Source: Candidatus Latescibacterota bacterium (GTDB taxonomy: Bacteria > Latescibacterota > UBA2968 > UBA8231). Taken from it: DNA of 64,000 nucleotides. Positions 63,045-64,000 of the stretch are shown here, in pieces. A model generated the notes under the pieces. The model saw nothing but the letters and a program-made list of their open reading frames with translations, searched no databases and had not been told where the DNA came from. Location of the stretch: NCBI GenBank assembly GCA_022827835.1, contig JAJEIO010000051.1, positions 54,192-118,191 on the forward strand. Reading direction: 5' to 3'. Made by a program: the position numbers and the translations under genes. Every line of letters begins with the position of its first letter. Position 1 is the stretch's first letter.

Positions 63045-63230
63045 GTGAAGAAAAGAACGTCACAATTTGCGATTTGTCTCAACAATGAAGGCTATGAGGC
63101 TTCGCTTGAAGTCGGAAAAGTGTATCGCGTAATTCCCGACCGGGAGGCTGCTGCGCACGGGTACATTCGCATGGTGGATGAAAGTGGCGAAGATTACGCA
63201 TTTGATGCTGATCGCTTTTACAAGAGTTAA
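63045..63230 (+). CDS. Small conserved-looking protein of unknown function
   Basis: A 61-residue protein from GTG 63045; the track start overlaps the SDR. The sequence KRTSQFAICLNNEGYEASLEVGKVYRVIPDREAAAHGYIRMVDESGEDYAFDADRFY resembles widespread small proteins with a beta-barrel-like pattern (YEASLEVGKVYRVIPD, DESGEDY). No function is known to me. No strong ribosome site. Confidence 0.65.
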   Translation: MKKRTSQFAICLNNEGYEASLEVGKVYRVIPDREAAAHGYIRMVDESGEDYAFDADRFYKS

Positions 63231-63281
63231 ATGAAGTGGTCCCAAAAGCATAATTGTTTCGATTGGGCATCCCATACGAAA

Positions 63282-63560
63282 TCAGATCAGTTCGATGCGG
63301 AGCTTTTTACCCAGAGCCCGTGCAGCGCGGTCCATGGTCTGTAGCGTTACGGAGGGATTGGACTCGTCAAGCAGACGGTCCAGCGCGGACCGACTGGTTT
63401 GCATGCGCTTGGCCATCGCCGACTTGGACAGCTTGTTTTCCTCCATGAACTGCCTTAGCTGATAGGCAATAACGCGTTTCACAGCCGTTGCTTCTACTTC
63501 CCCGAGGAGGCCCTCTTCTACGAGGAACTCATCAAAACTGCTGCCGACATGTCTTTTCAT
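63282..63560 (-). CDS. XRE-family helix-turn-helix protein (HigA-type antitoxin-like)
   Basis: A 92-residue DNA-binding protein. The HTH is LRQFMEENKLSKSAMAKRMQTSRSALDRLLDESNPSVTLQTMDRAARALG, the pattern of XRE antitoxin-like regulators. The N-terminal 25 residues are acidic. A HigB/RelE toxin partner is not visible on either side: upstream on the same strand, 38 bases away, is a ParB-like-domain protein instead. Could be a solitary regulator. Confidence 0.78.
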   Translation of the reverse strand: MKRHVGSSFDEFLVEEGLLGEVEATAVKRVIAYQLRQFMEENKLSKSAMAKRMQTSRSALDRLLDESNPSVTLQTMDRAARALGKKLRIELI

Positions 63561-63598
63561 CGTGCCTCTCGATCCAAGCTGCTATTAAGCGATGACCA

Positions 63599-63967
63599 CT
63601 AGCAAATATCTTCGATGACGTCTGGCTCAGGCATCTGTGCAAATTGGACGGCCTTGATCGTCGCAGTCCCTTCGAGCAAGGCTCGAGCTAGACGGTGACC
63701 GCCGTCCATCAGACGACCGTTCTCGTTTATAATAACGGGGAATTCGGTGTTGGCCTCGTTGATCCGTTTGCAGTGAGCAGCTACCTCTCGGATGGTCGGC
63801 GCACGACCCGTGCCAAACCAGCAGTCTCGATCTAGTTCCTGAAAACTCTCCACCTCGACTTCAAATTCAGGTAGGTCTTGGGCTAGCTTCCATAGCCGAT
63901 CCGTGTACCAGATGTACCGCTTACCCTTGATTTCCGTCGAGTGGGTTTGTCGTTTATGCCTCTGCAA
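63599..63967 (-). CDS. Small ParB-like-domain protein of unknown function
   Basis: A 122-residue protein. The C-terminal half (FPVIINENGRLMDGGHRLARALLEGTATIKAVQF) fits the ParB/sulfiredoxin-like fold, where the DGGHR motif binds nucleotide in relatives. The N-terminal half (KGKRYIWYTDRLWKLAQDLP) is unfamiliar. It probably shares a transcript with the XRE gene that follows. No partition genes are nearby, so chromosome partition is unlikely. Confidence 0.62.
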   Translation of the reverse strand: MQRHKRQTHSTEIKGKRYIWYTDRLWKLAQDLPEFEVEVESFQELDRDCWFGTGRAPTIREVAAHCKRINEANTEFPVIINENGRLMDGGHRLARALLEGTATIKAVQFAQMPEPDVIEDIC

Positions 63968-64000
63968 TGCTTCTCTCCTTTTGGCTTTCGCTTAACGTTC

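Overview
The window is a gene-dense, high-GC bacterial chromosome segment with no gene-free gap over 300 bases. I found no rRNA, tRNA, CRISPR array, insertion sequence or prophage. A PorU-like C25 peptidase beside a PorV-family protein, FlgD-like C-terminal domains on secreted proteins, a fused SecDF and an ArgR/LexA-type gene complement point to the FCB side of the tree. The mix of phytanoyl-CoA dioxygenase, ceramidase-like, creatininase, RraA, Gfo/Idh and several enolase-superfamily genes is reminiscent of Latescibacterota or Poribacteria; that placement is inference.

Layout. 1-3.2 kb: partial ctaB diverging from ligA. 2.9-10.1 kb (minus): a translationally coupled operon argR-argB-argD-argH, followed by two paralogous enolase-superfamily enzymes and a small membrane protein, with an ARG-box palindrome over its promoter. 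10.1-15.1 kb (minus): tilS-ftsH-folP-cdaA; the CdaA active-site DGA motif reads DRA. 15.2-22.9 kb (plus): lexA, glycerate 2-kinase, a PorV-like protein, era, purD, folB-folK-panC and a small beta-propeller protein. 22.9-38.7 kb (minus): a secretion and cell-surface region with a PorU-like C25 protein (catalytic Cys replaced by Ser), PorV, an M6-like protein that has lost HExxH, a peptidase/TolB-propeller/beta-barrel protein, two related small membrane proteins and another secreted metallopeptidase. A lower-GC type II restriction-modification pair (D12 adenine methyltransferase plus HNH nuclease) is inserted in it.

38.8-53.5 kb: mostly plus-strand housekeeping genes: rpmB, glcE, a minus-strand MR-type dehydratase, polyprenyl synthase, apbE, secDF, a cation/proton antiporter, yggS, yggT, an IleS2-type ileS, a DksA/TraR-like protein, lspA and rluD. 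53.5-64 kb is accessory: a PhyH-HEAT fusion, a ceramidase-like enzyme, an orphan ribbon-helix-helix antitoxin with a perfect operator-like inverted repeat, a five-gene minus operon (creatininase, two proteins built from four copies of a two-helix membrane module, RraA, Gfo/Idh), then ddl, a DUF445 protein, an SDR and three small genes.

Promoters. The clearest ones match TTGACA-N17-TAnnnT. Three genes (ligA, the PorV-like gene at 17.3 kb and the antitoxin) have their start codon only 9-10 bases after the -10 box, which predicts leaderless transcripts. The most unusual items are the two-helix module operon, the ArgR-linked enolase pair, and the group of catalytic-residue losses (CdaA, PorU-like, M6-like).
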